From Sternotherus odoratus (taxonomy: Eukaryota; Chordata; Testudines; Kinosternidae): a stretch of 64,000 nucleotides of DNA. The notes below the pieces were generated by a model. That model did not search any database. It was not told where the DNA came from and was given only the letters and a program-made list of their open reading frames with translations. The stretch is from the NCBI GenBank assembly GCA_032164245.1, contig JAVMKO010000010.1, positions 29,028,189 to 29,092,188 on the forward strand, written 5' to 3'. Position numbers and translations under genes: made by a program. Shown here piece after piece: positions 24,901 to 30,740 of this stretch; positions within the stretch are counted from its first letter, which is position 1, and every line of letters starts with the position of its first letter.

Positions 24901-27900
24901 ACATGTTCTAGAATAATCTGATGCCATTCGACAAACCTAATGCAATAAAATAAAAAACAACACTAACAAGGTAACTAAACAAGGTAACTAAACAAGAATT
25001 TTAGTTAACTTTCAATGCATTTTCCTATTGGCCAATCAACATGTGTAAGCTTACATTCCCATCATTCTGATTAATTGAATTTTCTACCTAATGCACAATA
25101 TTGACTTTTAGCAATCATCTAGTAGTTAAAATGCAGGCCTGGGTGTCAAGAGATATATGGGTAGTATGTCCAGCCATCCAATAGACTTGTTGCACTATGA
25201 TCTTGGCTATGTATCTTAGCTTCAGCCTTCCTTCTGTAAAATGGGGATATCCTCCCCTCCCCCACATTTCATAGAATAGGTGTGAGGCTTAATTTATAAA
25301 ATGCTGTAAAACACTTTGATATCCTTGGAAGGAACACAGAGTTAATAATTTCATTTTTTTAAAAATGTGAGCTAAACAAATAAGTGAATTGTATTTTGTA
25401 CTGTTTCACTCTAAGATCAAGGTTCATTAAAAGACATACCTCTTCAAACAAACACAAAGCTGCCTCATAGAGAGAGCATAAACCATCAGGTGTTCTAGTT
25501 GGTTCCCTCCACTGACTTCGATCGGCAGATGATCCCTACAATTTTAAAAACCATTGGTGATGTTGTCGGAAAGAGAGAAGCACACACAGCAACAGCACAT
25601 TATACAACGTATTCCTGATGCATTTATTCTTCTAGTTGTGCAGTGAAATCAGATTTGTTTTCGGAAATAAGTCTATAATCAAAAGAAGTTTTAATTTTTA
25701 ATAGCTAAGCAATAACATGGAAAATCATATTCATAAGACTTCTAATTTTTAACTAACCACTCTAAAAATAGTGGTGGGTTAATTTTTGAGTTTTGATTCC
25801 TTAATATTGTTTTAAAATAGTGGTTTGTGTGCATTTGTAAGATGCACTACTATTTTTATATGATGCAAATCTTCCAATGGTTTTAATGATGTTTTTATAT
25901 TTAATTGTAAAAACAAGTTAAACACATTAGACAACTTCAATTTTATATATGCAGAGGTTTTCTATGCAAACACTGGTCTTTCACTGGTGTATTAACTGCA
26001 CATAACTAAGGTCTGAAAGACAAGCACTATTATAAGCATTTTAAAGCATCTGGTTTGATTCAGAATCTGATGCATGTCCTCCTAAATACAGCACTAGTCC
26101 CTAATATATCCCTAGGTCAGCTCACCTCCTTTCAACATAGAGCTGACACAAACTGTAAAATACCCATATGGCCAATTGCATTACTGTGTGTATACAATAA
26201 TGATTTTCTGCAGTACATTTATTTGTTTTGTGCTGTGCTACCCCCACCAACCAAAACACCACAAAATTCTCCCCTTCCTTTAATCCCTTTCAAAATAGGT
26301 TTAATAATTTAGGTTTCTTAGCAGATGGGCGGAGCAGAGGGTTTTTGTTTTTCAGTTTAGGGGGAAAATCTGCCCCCGTTTGAGTTTGTGTATATTAAAC
26401 TTAGGCCTGATAGGTTTTTGATTGCCCATCCACCTGAGATTTCAAGACTTTAAAGAATATGCCAGAGTGGGGAAAGGAACCTCTCTATGGGAAGTGCCAA
26501 CAACACAATGAAATTTACAAGAATCTTATCAATTTCACTCTTGTTCAACACTTACACAACAGCTTGTAAATTTCGTTGTTTCTCCCAAAGGTACAAGCAG
26601 CAGACCTCTGGGTTAATTAGGAGGGTGGGTGTGTCACATGCTACACAAATTTGAACGGTGAACCAAGCATATTACACAACTTTGAACACTGAGTCCCACA
26701 AAAAGCAAACTTTAAAACCCAGTTTTGTATTTTTTACTATATTTATTTTGGAATAAAACATATTTGCAAATGGGTAATTACTCTTATGTTCTTCATACTG
26801 TCACACCAGAAGTGTCAGATTTCTTGTTTGGTTGTCTTTTTAGGGGGCTGAGGGTGGCAGGCAACAAGACATTCCAACAAAAAGATGTTAATGAATATGA
26901 TCTATCCAATTTCTAGCCTCTTCAAAGCAATTATATTACTACTAAAAATTGACACATATTCCATTCAGTTTTGAGGTGATATGTTTAGATTCAAATTAGT
27001 AGGAATTTATTTAAAGTTGTTAATTAATGACAATGAAAGATTTAACCAAAATAAAAATCAAATTCCAAATAGAATCTTAGATACATACCAAAGATCTCCG
27101 CATCTGTGTTAATATATTCATAAAGCAGTCAAAACTGATCATCCCTTCTTGACTTTGCAGCATTTTGTTTTTCTCCATAGCATTTACTACTGCTGATGCT
27201 CCTAGAGCCATCTCTATCCATTCAAGAAGGTATCTCAGAGAACCACGCTGGGCAGCTAAACCAAGAAGCAACTCAGATGCTAGCCTACGACCTAAAGTAT
27301 CTGCCCCAGAGTTAGGAATAGTTACTCCTTTAAGAAATGTCGTTACTTGTGATAAACAGTCAAGTCCCATTGGTGGAATCTTACTTTCATTTGCTAGAGA
27401 TAAGGGTGGCAAGGAGCTCACAACTTCTATTGCAGTATGAATGACATCATTGCAAAGACTGAGGCCAGGTCCTGAAGCAGGCATCATCCAACTTTGTCTT
27501 AGTAGTGCAAATAGCAAGCTTAGTCCAGTCCGGACTCCCATTTCTATTAGAGCATCTGTACTTGACCTGGGACGCTCACTGATAGAATGGACATCTGCTG
27601 ATCCAGAACTGCTTTCTGGAGAATGCTGTTGCTGTTTCACCTTGCCTTTATCATGATATTTATTAGAAAGTGCATAAAAGACACGCTGCAACACAAGCAG
27701 ACGTTTTCGAAGTGCTCCAGCAAATGGAGAATCTGAACACACCATCTTAGCCAGTGCCAGCTGGCTGCTAAGAAGGGCATCCAAGTAGTGGTCCTGTTCA
27801 TCACTGGATAAGGATTCACGTTCAAAATCTGGTAACTGAGGTCCTTTGAGGCACAGAACCTGTTGGGGCAAGGGCACTACTTCCTTATTGCTGACTAATT

Positions 27901-28018
27901 TAGAATACAGGACAGAAACTCCCTCCCTAGTGGCAATAGATTCACTGTCCTCTGTGATCCAGGAACTGTTTAGATGTTCAAGCCATTTCAGCTTCACTGG
28001 TGGCACCATAGCTGCCAT
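754..28018 (-). CDS. HERC1: HERC1, N-terminal coding part (exons 2-18, incomplete at 3' end)
   Basis: Spliced minus-strand CDS: 28018-27089, 25535-25440, 24936-24742, 23150-22839, 18515-18419, 16564-16421, 15496-15369, 14355-14211, 14117-13946, 12385-12251, 10972-10807, 8461-8336, 5446-5225, 3930-3778, 3597-3465, 2721-2530 and 975-754. This is 3,568 nt, or 1,189 codons plus one base, with phases that join without a frameshift. The product begins [20 protein letters not shown] and is almost identical to mammalian HERC1 as I recall it. Residues about 373-738 form RLD1, with blade motifs such as [39 protein letters not shown] and [16 protein letters not shown]. The known protein is about 4,860 residues, with SPRY, WD40, RLD2 and catalytic HECT domains further on, all outside this window. 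HERC1 is a cytosolic and Golgi-associated E3 ubiquitin ligase; RLD1 is reported to bind ARF and Rab GTPases. The next exon lies left of position 1. Confidence 0.97.
1122..1381. mobile_element. hAT-type MITE with 8-bp target duplication
   Basis: Left end cagtggtcctcaaagttttc, right end cactttgaagaccactg, imperfect terminal inverted repeats. It is flanked by CCTTAGGT at 1114-1121 and 1382-1389, an exact 8-bp duplication typical of hAT. The interior is GC-rich and includes three decayed tandem blocks reading tctcgtgcacccc or similar (about 1305-1365). No coding capacity. Confidence 0.88.
1390..2529 (-). other. HERC1: HERC1 intron 17, remainder
   Basis: AT-rich sequence between the MITE and exon 17. 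Small open frames on both strands show no family features. Nothing else recognised. Confidence 0.5.
2530..2721 (-). CDS. HERC1: HERC1 exon 17: residues 1052-1115
   Basis: A 192-nt exon, phase 1 to phase 1. It codes [20 protein letters not shown], a proline- and leucine-rich run ([20 protein letters not shown]) and ends [10 protein letters not shown]. No open frame of the usual length marks it; it was found by homology and splice sites. Acceptor tag|atg, donor catg|gtaagt. Confidence 0.92.
2722..3464 (-). other. HERC1: HERC1 intron 16
   Basis: AT-rich. A short local repeat, gttctatcaaatgt, occurs about three times at 3190-3230. No mobile element recognised. Confidence 0.5.
3465..3597 (-). CDS. 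HERC1: HERC1 exon 16: residues 1008-1051
   Basis: A 133-nt exon, phase 0 in and phase 1 out. It codes [20 protein letters not shown], then [20 protein letters not shown] and EKLR. Acceptor cag|aat, donor agag|gtatat. Intron 15 on its upstream side is only 180 bp. Confidence 0.94.
3778..3930 (-). CDS. HERC1: HERC1 exon 15: residues 957-1007
   Basis: A 153-nt exon, phase 0 to phase 0. It codes [20 protein letters not shown], then [20 protein letters not shown] and [11 protein letters not shown]. Acceptor tag|gat, donor gag|gtacat. Confidence 0.95.
4040..4345. repeat. Interspersed repeat of unassigned family
   Basis: Contains phrases such as ttaggttcctttgaaaatcc and ggagttagacagtacactc that recur in reptile genomes in my memory, in an arrangement that looks partly palindromic (gattttcaaaag near 4208 against aaaatcccagcc near 4098). 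No clear ends or duplication were found. It may be an old DNA element. Confidence 0.3.
4528..4705. mobile_element. Short MITE with GGGCTTGTCT ends
   Basis: The left end gggcttgtcttagatggaga is the near-complement of the right end ctctctatctagacaagccc, giving about 20-bp inverted repeats over a 178-bp element. The outer GGGCTTGTC resembles the ends of the hairpin MITEs at 29.6, 31.4, 46.2 and 58.7 kb, but the interior is unrelated. No target duplication identified. Confidence 0.6.
5225..5446 (-). CDS. HERC1: HERC1 exon 14: residues 883-956
   Basis: A 222-nt exon, phase 0 to phase 0. It codes [20 protein letters not shown] through [20 protein letters not shown]. The stretch [20 protein letters not shown] differs at several sites from the mammalian protein as I recall it, so it is one of the less conserved parts. 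Acceptor tag|aga, donor acg|gtatgt. Confidence 0.95.
5655..6094. mobile_element. hAT-type MITE (CAGGGATGGGCAAACT ends), 8-bp duplication
   Basis: Left end cagggatgggcaaacttttt, right end gtttgcccacccctg, flanked by an exact GTCTAAAG at 5647-5654 and 6095-6102. The interior is G-rich (gggg runs 5740-5870). Related partial or complete copies are at 15838 and 34413. The open frames inside are not genes. Confidence 0.92.
7165..7235 (+). repeat. CR1-type 3' tail fragment
   Basis: Reads caggaggtcaggctagatga, then tcataatggccccttctggc and cttataatctagaaatctat, the conserved 3' end shared by sauropsid CR1 LINEs and the SINEs they mobilise. Similar tails lie at 12725 and 43895. Confidence 0.65.
7905..8110 (+). 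repeat. MIR-like (CORE-SINE) fragment
   Basis: Follows the order of a MIR element: ctgggcaagtcatccaacct, then ttctcacatttgtaaaaaca, then a gctgtaaaacctatgtat-type stretch. Diverged; ends approximate. Confidence 0.55.
8336..8461 (-). CDS. HERC1: HERC1 exon 13: residues 841-882
   Basis: A 126-nt exon, phase 0 to phase 0. It codes [20 protein letters not shown], then [20 protein letters not shown] and GQ. Acceptor tag|gtt, donor cag|gtaagg. Confidence 0.95.
8881..9088 (+). pseudogene. Penelope-like element, reverse transcriptase fragment
   Basis: One frame from about 8888 reads [20 protein letters not shown], a stop, then [20 protein letters not shown] and [25 protein letters not shown] and ISGTA(I/M)GT are hallmark blocks of Penelope-type reverse transcriptase. 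It is only about 70 residues with an in-frame TAA, so a dead fragment. It abuts the truncated left arm of the hAT element at 9089. Confidence 0.72.
9089..10584. mobile_element. Foldback hAT derivative, copy 1 (left end truncated)
   Basis: Three blocks are seen: 9100-9370 is a hAT transposase tail in minus orientation, 9440-9908 is plus orientation (central transposase region plus start of tail), and 9935-10180 is again minus, followed by the plus-oriented terminus with repeated gcgattaatc (10515-10575). The same arm-centre-arm plan occurs at 30741-32624 and 57954-59612. This copy has an extra internal inversion and lost its left end next to the Penelope fragment. Confidence 0.7.
9465..9863 (+). 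pseudogene. hAT transposase remnant inside foldback copy 1
   Basis: A 132-codon open frame containing [20 protein letters not shown], then [20 protein letters not shown]. This matches the central part of ZBED-type hAT transposases (A-x-x-LDPRFK motif, then the acidic linker). The catalytic core upstream and the C-terminal dimerisation block are absent, so it cannot be a working enzyme. The C-terminal [20 protein letters not shown] block appears separately on the minus strand at about 10019-10170. Confidence 0.65.
10807..10972 (-). CDS. HERC1: HERC1 exon 12: residues 785-840
   Basis: A 166-nt exon, phase 2 in and phase 0 out. It codes [20 protein letters not shown], then [20 protein letters not shown] and [15 protein letters not shown]. 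The pattern is helical and hydrophobic, typical of the linker. Acceptor cag|aga, donor gaa|gtaagt. Confidence 0.95.
11131..12065 (-). pseudogene. Decayed DIRS-like retroelement fragment (tyrosine recombinase region)
   Basis: The minus strand near 11195-11135 reads [19 protein letters not shown] and, just upstream, a frame with [19 protein letters not shown]. This resembles the core-binding part of DIRS-type tyrosine recombinases (the S-x-L-K-V-y-l-A-A-I-s-A pattern). Several stops interrupt it. The adjoining sequence to 12065, ending in gtgcaatcactcaaagaag, is a reptile repeat that I cannot place precisely and may belong to the same element. Confidence 0.5.
12251..12385 (-). CDS. HERC1: HERC1 exon 11: residues 740-784
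   Basis: A 135-nt exon, phase 2 to phase 2. It codes [20 protein letters not shown], then [20 protein letters not shown] and FPSS, just after RLD1. Acceptor cag|aca, donor caag|gtatct. Confidence 0.95.
12725..12795 (+). repeat. CR1-type 3' tail fragment
   Basis: Reads gaggaggtcagactagatga, then tatggtgggtccttctggtc and taaaatctatgact. Same family as 7165 and 43895. Confidence 0.6.
12800..13789 (-). other. HERC1: HERC1 intron 10, middle part
   Basis: AT-rich sequence without a recognisable gene or repeat end. Confidence 0.5.
13790..13882 (+). repeat. Penelope-type tail repeat
   Basis: Contains ggttagtctctagagtgcca, caagtactccttgttctttt and cagactaacatggctactac, the widespread reptile tail block that I associate with Penelope-like elements. 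Related copies: 41908, 46538 (palindromic) and 47765. Confidence 0.5.
13946..14117 (-). CDS. HERC1: HERC1 exon 10: residues 683-739, closes RLD1
   Basis: A 172-nt exon, phase 1 in and phase 2 out. It codes [20 protein letters not shown], the linker [20 protein letters not shown] and [17 protein letters not shown], the last repeat of the first propeller. Acceptor tag|ata, donor acag|gtaaaa. Confidence 0.96.
14211..14355 (-). CDS. HERC1: HERC1 exon 9: residues 635-682, RLD1
   Basis: A 145-nt exon, phase 0 in and phase 1 out. It codes [20 protein letters not shown], then [20 protein letters not shown] and SHCLALSH. Acceptor tag|gta, donor catg|gtaaaa. Only 93 bp of intron separate it from exon 10. 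Confidence 0.95.
14700..15121. mobile_element. TA-target MITE with GC-rich minisatellite core, left end missing
   Basis: The right terminus gggcgaaaaatacgg abuts a TA at 15122 and matches the end of the complete element at 21806-22308. Just inside it a subterminal foldback pairs tcgccctataagacgcac (about 15044-15061) with gtgcgtcttatagggcga. The core is a seven-unit 43-bp array followed by an 18-nt T tract. No matching left terminus is present near 14690, so the left part was lost or never copied. Confidence 0.75.
14708..14993. repeat. 43-bp CpG-rich minisatellite, seven units
   Basis: The marker ggggggaacc recurs with aacc at 14725, 14768, 14811, 14854, 14897, 14940 and 14983, an exact 43-bp period. 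Unit: ggcggggaggggggaaccgg, then gacgcccccggcagcccgcc and cgc. The first unit has two substitutions. The two long open frames across it are repeat artefacts. Confidence 0.95.
15369..15496 (-). CDS. HERC1: HERC1 exon 8: residues 592-634, RLD1
   Basis: A 128-nt exon, phase 1 in and phase 0 out. It codes [20 protein letters not shown], then [20 protein letters not shown] and GQ. Acceptor tag|gta, donor cag|gtaggc. The next intron holds the 43-bp GC minisatellite. Confidence 0.96.
15838..16030. mobile_element. hAT MITE fragment (gggtgggcaaactttt end)
   Basis: The left part gggtgggcaaactttttggc continuing to a C-rich interior matches the family of 5655-6094. The right terminus is missing. Confidence 0.6.
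16421..16564 (-). CDS. HERC1: HERC1 exon 7: residues 544-591, RLD1
   Basis: A 144-nt exon, phase 1 to phase 1. It codes [20 protein letters not shown], then [20 protein letters not shown] and SFGGGDN. Acceptor aag|gtc, donor aatg|gtatgt. Confidence 0.95.
16565..18418 (-). other. HERC1: HERC1 intron 6
   Basis: AT-rich, about 1.85 kb. I see no coding segment, no inverted-repeat element and no LINE or SINE landmark. Confidence 0.5.
18419..18515 (-). CDS. HERC1: HERC1 exon 6: residues 512-543, RLD1
   Basis: A 97-nt exon, phase 0 in and phase 1 out. It codes [20 protein letters not shown] and then [13 protein letters not shown], one RCC1-type repeat, with the glycine codon split over the intron. 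Acceptor cag|gta, donor ctag|gtaatt. Confidence 0.96.
18516..19255 (-). other. HERC1: HERC1 intron 5, part before the nested insertion
   Basis: No gene recognised. The overlapping open frames at 18785-19063 on both strands lack family features. Confidence 0.45.
19326..19751 (+). repeat. 5' LTR, 426 bp
   Basis: TG...CA ends; a TATA-like gataaaagg at 19483; an ATTAAA polyadenylation-type signal near 19676. Only two substitutions against the 3' LTR (a/c about 19395, a/g about 19518), about 0.5% divergence, which indicates a young insertion. Confidence 0.93.
19754..19771 (+). promoter_or_regulatory. Primer-binding site (tRNA-Leu type)
   Basis: TGGTGTCAGAGGTGGGAT starts two bases after the 5' LTR. 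It is complementary, with about one mismatch in 18 from memory, to the CCA end of vertebrate tRNA-Leu. Confidence 0.7.
19805..21514 (+). CDS. gag: Gag polyprotein with SCAN-like capsid, zinc knuckle, degenerate protease and extra Cys cluster
   Basis: 569 codons from the first internal ATG (19805). The frame is open further up to 19724 but that part is LTR and lacks an ATG. Domain order: glutamine-rich coiled coil (about 8-57); capsid region with F167-A-Q-R-L-R-D-W, then [20 protein letters not shown] and [19 protein letters not shown], which matches the SCAN domain signature; zinc knuckle C277-x2-C280-x4-H285-x4-C290; retropepsin-like segment with D332-S-A where D-S/T-G is usual, then PVIIGRDWG; a basic/acidic tail with C482-x2-C485-x-C487-x9-C497-x2-C500. 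The stop lies 30 nt into the 3' LTR. Gag forms particles that package element RNA. The SCAN domain is known to derive from Gmr1-like gypsy Gag, so this could be a close relative of that ancestor. No frameshift was seen. Confidence 0.85.
   Translation: MEGTLQWLVEKQKQTQQAMHTLQQIHREMQLAQAEQWKTLQDFIQEQAKTQATLLQHLVSRGAGEGMRPPGWGLCKMSPADDPGAFLGTFERVATTAGWERTTWALRLALYLVGEAQAAYMALGNAEAQDFEIVRAAILDRVGLSAERYRQKLWVARWTQAVRPRVFAQRLRDWATRWLRPEARSGEEIMDSLIMEQFLLSLPETVRTWVRRHQPETVESAVRLTEEYVEAEGPRGEERPRRVRDLGRRPMDSPPAKGKGTDGEPRGAPGRVARLTCWQCGKPGHIKRDCPDMDCGYTDWCGWTEVWGRKPHKGIPTLRVQVGRKSQPGVVDSASPCTLVRRALVRPEWLIPGTTMDLQCVHGDRKTCRVAQVPLEISGRFRWKRVGVPEGLPCPVIIGRDWGPIGDTRPRAAPRLGVRTHTGGSVKRRGGSQPTNPAKDLDSQEGLRPEQEVSSTEEALSPCESLGEIEAGEVALCDEAPCEWCECRRAQGRPIPCLYCARLEVGLSAAAAREAEAEEAGPSPKKAAGVSTTDGQDTLKPREILKGPSQPDGARLRGEVCGRVLAKSA
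21806..22308. mobile_element. Complete TA-target MITE (CCGTATTTTTCGCCC ends) in the 3' LTR
   Basis: The left terminus ccgtatttttcgccctataa and the right terminus ttataggacg...cgaaaaatacgg are inverted, flanked by TA at 21804-21805 and 22309-22310. The intact 5' LTR shows the empty site gttgTAtatattgg, so both borders are certain to the base. Internally there is a subterminal foldback, an A tract of about 27-29, a stem pairing gcgccgactcgctc (21917) with gagcgagtcggcgc (22023), a T tract, then about four GC-rich units of about 36 bp. No coding capacity; TA targets point to a Tc1/mariner-type source. Confidence 0.92.
22066..22200. repeat. About 36-bp GC-rich tandem units
   Basis: About four units of cggcggggaggggggaacct plus cggcagcccgcccg, related to the 43-bp units of 14.7-15.0 kb but lacking the gggacgcccc segment. 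Confidence 0.8.
22839..23150 (-). CDS. HERC1: HERC1 exon 5: residues 408-511, RLD1 blades
   Basis: A 312-nt exon, phase 0 to phase 0. It carries about two RCC1-type repeats: [20 protein letters not shown] followed by [14 protein letters not shown], then [20 protein letters not shown] followed by GKLGHGN. Acceptor tag|att, donor aag|gtatgt. The intron on its upstream (5') side, intron 4, is about 1.6 kb; the downstream one, intron 5, holds the LTR element. Confidence 0.97.
23151..24741 (-). other. HERC1: HERC1 intron 4
   Basis: About 1.6 kb, AT-rich. No repeat family or exon recognised. Confidence 0.5.
24742..24936 (-). CDS. HERC1: HERC1 exon 4: residues 343-407, opens RLD1
   Basis: A 195-nt exon, phase 0 to phase 0. 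It starts [17 protein letters not shown] and includes the first RCC1-like strand motif [13 protein letters not shown], so RLD1 begins near residue 373. Acceptor tag|gtt, donor act|gtgagt. Confidence 0.96.
25110..25340 (+). repeat. MIR-like SINE fragment
   Basis: Shows cttccttctgtaaaatgggg and a following gtgaggcttaatttataaaa, then gctgtaaaacactttgatat, in MIR order. Diverged and with approximate ends; occupies much of intron 3. Confidence 0.55.
25440..25535 (-). CDS. HERC1: HERC1 exon 3: residues 311-342
   Basis: A 96-nt exon, phase 0 to phase 0, coding [18 protein letters not shown] and on to LCLFEE. The acceptor is tag|gga at 25536/25535 and the donor gag|gtatgt at 25440/25439. Confidence 0.95.
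25536..27088 (-). other. HERC1: HERC1 intron 2
   Basis: About 1.55 kb of mostly AT-rich sequence. No gene or repeat boundary recognised. Confidence 0.5.
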
Positions 28019-28044
28019 CTTTGTTTATTCTTCTGCCATTAGTC
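27089..28044 (-). CDS. HERC1: HERC1 exon 2: start codon and residues 1-310
   Basis: The acceptor follows a pyrimidine-rich stretch ending ctag at 28046-28045. Twenty-six bases of 5'UTR (28044-28019) precede the ATG at 28018. The donor is ttg|gtatgt at 27089/27088. The 930-nt coding part ends in phase 0. The start is chosen because [20 protein letters not shown] follows at the conserved HERC1 distance. The encoded region is mostly alpha-helical, with a short basic stretch (KGKVKQQQ) and a serine-rich linker ([10 protein letters not shown]), and has no RCC1 repeat. Confidence 0.96.
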
Positions 28045-29603
28045 CTAGAAATGCAAAAAAGATTTATAGGCATATGCAAAACCATCCTTATTACTTGCTC
28101 CTCCAATAAAAACAAATCAATTTTTATATTATATACGTACACACATATATATAAAAAAGGCTATGGATTTCCGTTTGTGTCTAAATTTAGCACCTCTACC
28201 CAAGTTCAGCTACCCAAATAGCTGTCAGAATTCCCACCAAGTGCAATGCAAAAACATATACAGAAATTCAGCAGACTAATTTTGATCCTCTTCTGAAAAT
28301 ACACATCAATAACCCCCCTAACAACAAGGCATTATGGTAGAAATCTGCACAAAAAATTAAATGCCAGAATCTCCATTATAGCTCAACTTATTATTCACTC
28401 TTACAACAAATTTAATTGAACAGGAAAGATGGATCAAGAGATGCACATACTATCTGTTTTCTCTAACCATATTCCCTTTTCTTCTTGGTGCTGAAAACTT
28501 ACTAGCTCTCTGTCAGAGGCTAGGATTAAACAATCCAAAATGAAGGCAAATACATTTTTTTAAAAGTGAGCCCTTCTCATAGAAGTGGTTAATTAAAAAT
28601 AAAGCAAGGGCCTTCTGTGCACTATTCTGGCTGTGAGTGTTGTCAGGCTAGTGGAGCTTTGGAGAAGAAAGAGAAACTACACTTAAATACATTAAATGCA
28701 CTTATACATGCATATAAAAATAAAAATAACCACCACATGCAGGACAACTTCATTGTTTTCTTTACTGTCCTGTTATTTTTATTCATTCACTTGCATTTTA
28801 GTCACATTTTGGTATTTGAACCAGCACTGTTTTGTGCAGACTAAAGCTGGATTAACACTACATCCTCCTCCACTCCTTATAAAGCAGTGAGACAGATTCT
28901 TTATTTCTTTGCTAGTACCTGCTTCCCACAAGATAAATTTTTGTCACAACATAAAACATTGCACAGAATGTAAATTACATCACTTTTTTAAAGAAATCAG
29001 AAGGCAAAAAAAAGGTAGCCAATGCACAAGTATTTCTGGGTCACTAAAATCACTATAGGGATTCAACACATACACAGCAAATAGGTAAAAAAAAGTTTTC
29101 AATGTTCATTTTGATCCATTCATTTGCTCTGTTTATATAGTACAGTGCACCTTTAAATTTTTTGGCTTATCAATATTTGTTCTAGATGGGTAAAATGAAG
29201 ATGCCTCTTCCACAATGGCTGGGTAGATGAATAAAGAGCCACCTTCAAACCAGACGTCAATCCTGCATGGAACTCTACAAAGGCACAGCAGTGAACTCAT
29301 ACCACGATTGAGGCTTCATTTACAGAAGGCTTGATTATTGTAAAACTAAAAATATTGATAAGGAGATGAAACATTCAGGCTCTGGGGACAAAAACATTGA
29401 TCTTGAAAAATTCTTAACAGGAAAGTAGAAAGATGGTAGTTAATGGGGTTCTTTAACTCTAAATGTCAATGATATAAACACTGAAAAAGTTATACAAAAA
29501 CAAAACTTTAGCTAGAAAGAATGCGTCAGGGTACATCCATGTGGCCCTCCCCACAAAAAACCATCACAGCAGCAAGTTTCACAGCCTCAGTCAACTGACT
29601 TGG
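28045..29603 (-). other. HERC1: HERC1 intron 1, first part
   Basis: AT-rich, with a short TA/CA microsatellite near 28130-28155. Open frames at 28617-28890 have no recognisable family. Nothing else seen. Confidence 0.5.
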
Positions 29604-29823
29604 GGTATGTCTTCACTACCCGCCGGATCAGCGGGTAGCGATCGATCAATTTCTCGCGTCTTGAGAAGACGCGAGAAATTGATCGCTCGCGGCGCCCCCG
29701 TCGACTCCGGAACTCCAGCTTGCCGGGAGGCACAAGCTGGAGCCGATGGGGGAGCGCGCCTCTGACTGCCGCCGCCGTGAGGTCGATCTTCCCCCCCCCT
29801 CCCCCCCGTAGTGGGGACCAGCC
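29604..29823 (+). mobile_element. Hairpin MITE copy 1, 5-bp duplication CTTGG
   Basis: Ends ggtatgtcttcact and gtggggaccagcc are inverted. CTTGG is present at 29599-29603 and 29824-29828. Stem 1 pairs gatcaatttctcgcgtct with agacgcgagaaattgatc; stem 2 pairs aactccagcttgc with gcacaagctggag. The third stem of the longer copies is missing and replaced by a C-rich stretch. Confidence 0.82.
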
Positions 29824-29863
29824 CTTGGACTTAGGTAGCTCATGCTATAGAGGTCTACAAATA

Positions 29864-30053
29864 CACCTCTACCCCGATATAATGTGGCCCTTGGGAGCCA
29901 AAAAATCATACCACAGTATAGGTGAAACCGTGTTATATCAAACTTGTGTTGGCTTAGAACTTGCTTTGGATACACCCCACCCCAGAGCGCTCCTTTACCA
30001 TGTTATATCCAAATTCGACTTATATCAGACCATGTTATATCGGGGTAGAGGTG
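29864..30053. mobile_element. TA-target MITE (CACCTCTACCCCGATATAA ends)
   Basis: Left cacctctaccccgatataa, right ttatatcggggtagaggtg, perfect 19-bp inverted repeats, TA on both sides (29862-29863, 30054-30055). 190 bp, non-coding, pogo/Tigger-like in form. Confidence 0.9.
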
Positions 30054-30740
30054 TAGCAGTATAGATTTTCCCACTCAGGCTGGATCCCACGCTGTGAGAC
30101 CCACATCTTTCACAGGGTTTCAGAGGCCAGCTAAATTAGGAATTATTTTTAGCCCTGAAGTACAAGCCCCTTAAGCCCAAGACAGTTGATCCAGGCTCCA
30201 AGATTTGCTGCCATGAGGGTGGCACTTGGAGTGTAGATGTGCCCTTAGAAAGACAGCTGACCCAGGGCTCCAATTTCCTCAAAATCTTTTTAGGTCTGAT
30301 GATCTGTTATTTCAAATTAATCATGAAGTCTAATACGAAAGGAAGAAGTTTTCAAAGAACTGCTGCTATTCTTGTAAAATGGGTATCATTTCAAATGAGT
30401 AATAAACATGCTTCAGGATGGGATTTCTTTTAGGGATCCCACAAAGGTTCACAACATGTTCTGCAGAACAGGTTCAGTACAATGTGTCCGACCTTGTCCT
30501 GATAGGGCCACTTCTTAAAAGAAAGTGATTTGGTCTGTGTCACTTAAGTTCATAGTTTTCCTTATGAGATTTGCTGTAATGAGTGTTGTCCATATGACAA
30601 AACCTATCATTATACAAAATAGGCTCAGAAACCAAGTAATTAACCATATACTATTCAATAGAGAATTTGAATGGTAACTAATTTCTAGTCACTTGTGCCA
30701 AATATTGATAAGAGGCCAAACAAGGTGACAAGCATTTAAT
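30054..30740 (-). other. Intron 1 sequence without recognised features
   Basis: No gene or repeat end recognised between the TA MITE and the hAT foldback element. Confidence 0.45.
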